From assembly GCA_947491755.1 (NCBI GenBank), contig CANLKV010000002.1:310001-374000 (forward strand): 64,000 nt of DNA. Direction: 5' to 3'. This document shows positions 63,229 through 64,000 of this stretch, piece after piece. The stretch is from an uncultured Nonlabens sp. (GTDB lineage: Bacteria; Bacteroidota; Bacteroidia; Flavobacteriales; Flavobacteriaceae). The notes under the pieces were generated by a model. The model made no database searches. It saw only the letters and a list, made by a program, of their open reading frames with translations, and was not told the DNA's origin. Position 1 is the first letter of the stretch. Each line of letters opens with the position of its first letter. The translations under genes and the position numbers were made by a program.

Positions 63229-63974
63229 TGAAGCTTTTAGAAGGAAAAAATATAATTATCACTGGTGCAAGCCGCGGCATAGGCAGTGGTATCGCTCGTG
63301 TTTTTGCTCAGCATGGAGCAAATATCGCTTTTACGTATAGTAGTAGTGAGGGACCCGCATTAGAGTTAGAAAACGAGTTGAGTCAACTGGGCGTTAAGGC
63401 AAAAGCTTACAAAAGTAATGCTGCAGATTTCCAAGAGTCTCAAGCGTTAATCGATGCAGTGACTAAAGAATTTGACTCGATAGATGTCTTAATTAATAAC
63501 GCTGGTATCACAAAAGATAATCTGTTGATGCGTATAAGTGAGGAAGATTTTGACAAGGTGATCGAGGTCAACTTGAAATCAGTATTTAACATGACCAAGG
63601 CGGTCCAGCGCACCATGCTCAAACAACGCCACGGCAGCATTATCAATATGAGTAGTATTGTAGGTGTAAAAGGGAATGCAGGACAAACCAATTATGCTGC
63701 GAGTAAAGCAGGTATCATAGGTTTTACAAAGTCTGTTGCGCTCGAGTTAGGATCTCGTAATATACGTTGCAATGCCATTGCACCTGGGTTTATAGAAACC
63801 GAAATGACGGGCGCTCTAAATGAAGAAACCGTCCAAAGCTGGAGAGAAGGCATTCCTCTTAAACGTGGTGGTACCCCAGAAGATGTCGCAAATGCGTGCG
63901 TTTTTCTTGCAAGTGACTTAAGTTCATACATCACTGGGCAAACATTGCACGTTGATGGTGGTATGTTGACTTAA
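63228..63974 (+). CDS. fabG: 3-oxoacyl-ACP reductase
   Basis: A 248-aa cytoplasmic short-chain dehydrogenase reducing beta-ketoacyl-ACP with NADPH in fatty-acid synthesis. GKNIIITGASRGIGSGIARVFAQHGANIAF has the T-G-x-x-x-G-I-G loop, DVLINNAGITKDN the N-N-A-G motif, and NMSSIVGVKGNAGQTNYAASKAGIIGF the catalytic Ser, Tyr and Lys. GFIETEMTGALNEE and FLASDLSSYITGQTLHVDGGM complete the FabG pattern. Its start overlaps the upstream hypothetical gene by one base. The last 26 bases of the window after it hold no feature. Confidence 0.95.
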   Translation: MKLLEGKNIIITGASRGIGSGIARVFAQHGANIAFTYSSSEGPALELENELSQLGVKAKAYKSNAADFQESQALIDAVTKEFDSIDVLINNAGITKDNLLMRISEEDFDKVIEVNLKSVFNMTKAVQRTMLKQRHGSIINMSSIVGVKGNAGQTNYAASKAGIIGFTKSVALELGSRNIRCNAIAPGFIETEMTGALNEETVQSWREGIPLKRGGTPEDVANACVFLASDLSSYITGQTLHVDGGMLT

Positions 63975-64000
63975 TTATGTTGACCTTCTGGATTACTCTA

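Overview
The window reads as chromosome of a Flavobacteriia (Bacteroidota) bacterium, probably a marine member of the Flavobacteriaceae. A Nonlabens-like genus is a guess. The support is an AT-rich sequence, genes with no clear Shine-Dalgarno leaders, repeated TAnnTTTG promoter boxes, the T9SS regulator PorX, a fused LpxC-FabZ, and an arginine operon with an acylornithine-type transcarbamylase. I saw no rRNA, tRNA, CRISPR array, prophage or insertion sequence. About 64 genes are supported, mostly housekeeping.

Layout. 1-2170: a truncated 3-hydroxybutyryl-CoA dehydrogenase, a Gfo/Idh/MocA oxidoreductase and a protein-L-isoaspartate methyltransferase. 2263-6345: a penicillin-acylase-like lipoprotein and a sodium:solute symporter. 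6464-10027: glycolysis (pfkA, a GNAT gene, gap, a BadF-type sugar-kinase-like ATPase). 10032-20339: a minus-strand block with two poorly known genes, a DUF349 protein, aroE, two tandem DUF368 (PopT-type) membrane proteins, purA, a Fur-family regulator and the (p)ppGpp enzyme rel. 20561-24626: katG, an S1/P1 nuclease, a DUF1456 protein and a DUF6122 protein. 24929-29039: dnaK, an eIF1/SUI1-like factor, an MscS channel and a lipoprotein. 29200-35417: envelope lipoproteins, an OmpA protein, two DoxX-like proteins, an alcohol dehydrogenase, an outer-membrane phospholipase-like barrel, a GAF histidine kinase and a small lipoprotein. 35847-43840: a tightly packed arginine operon (GNAT, argG, argC, argD, argF', argB, argE, argH). 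43913-55403: a DMT transporter, lysA, sucC, an acidic protein, aroB, proline dehydrogenase, a small membrane protein, alanine dehydrogenase, a membrane protein, a candidate 48-aa secreted peptide, tsaE and porX. 55435-63974: an HD phosphohydrolase, the lipid A cluster (lpxD, lpxC-fabZ, lpxA, efp, a second lpxD-like gene), an NTF2-like protein, sucD, an unknown basic protein and fabG.

The most unusual signal is a dispersed 16-bp perfect palindrome, CGCTTTCGCGAAAGCG. There are nine exact copies, two copies with one end base changed and four with an internal change, so about one per 4.3 kb. Roughly half lie between genes and half inside conserved housekeeping genes (gap, argB, argD, aroE, the lpxD-like gene, the HD phosphohydrolase and the Gfo/Idh gene). 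Inside genes it is read in all three frames and none contains a stop codon. The internally changed copies all vary at the same half-site base. It behaves like a genome-wide DNA signal (an uptake-sequence, HIP1-like or architectural motif) rather than an inserted mobile element.

Secondary points are: a sigma-54-like promoter with an adjacent inverted repeat before dnaK; arginine-operon features that point to a succinylated pathway with an unassigned acyltransferase as its first enzyme; a possible non-ATG start for the isoaspartate methyltransferase; an 85-bp hairpin element between lysA and sucC; and a very small secreted-peptide gene overlapping a membrane-protein gene.
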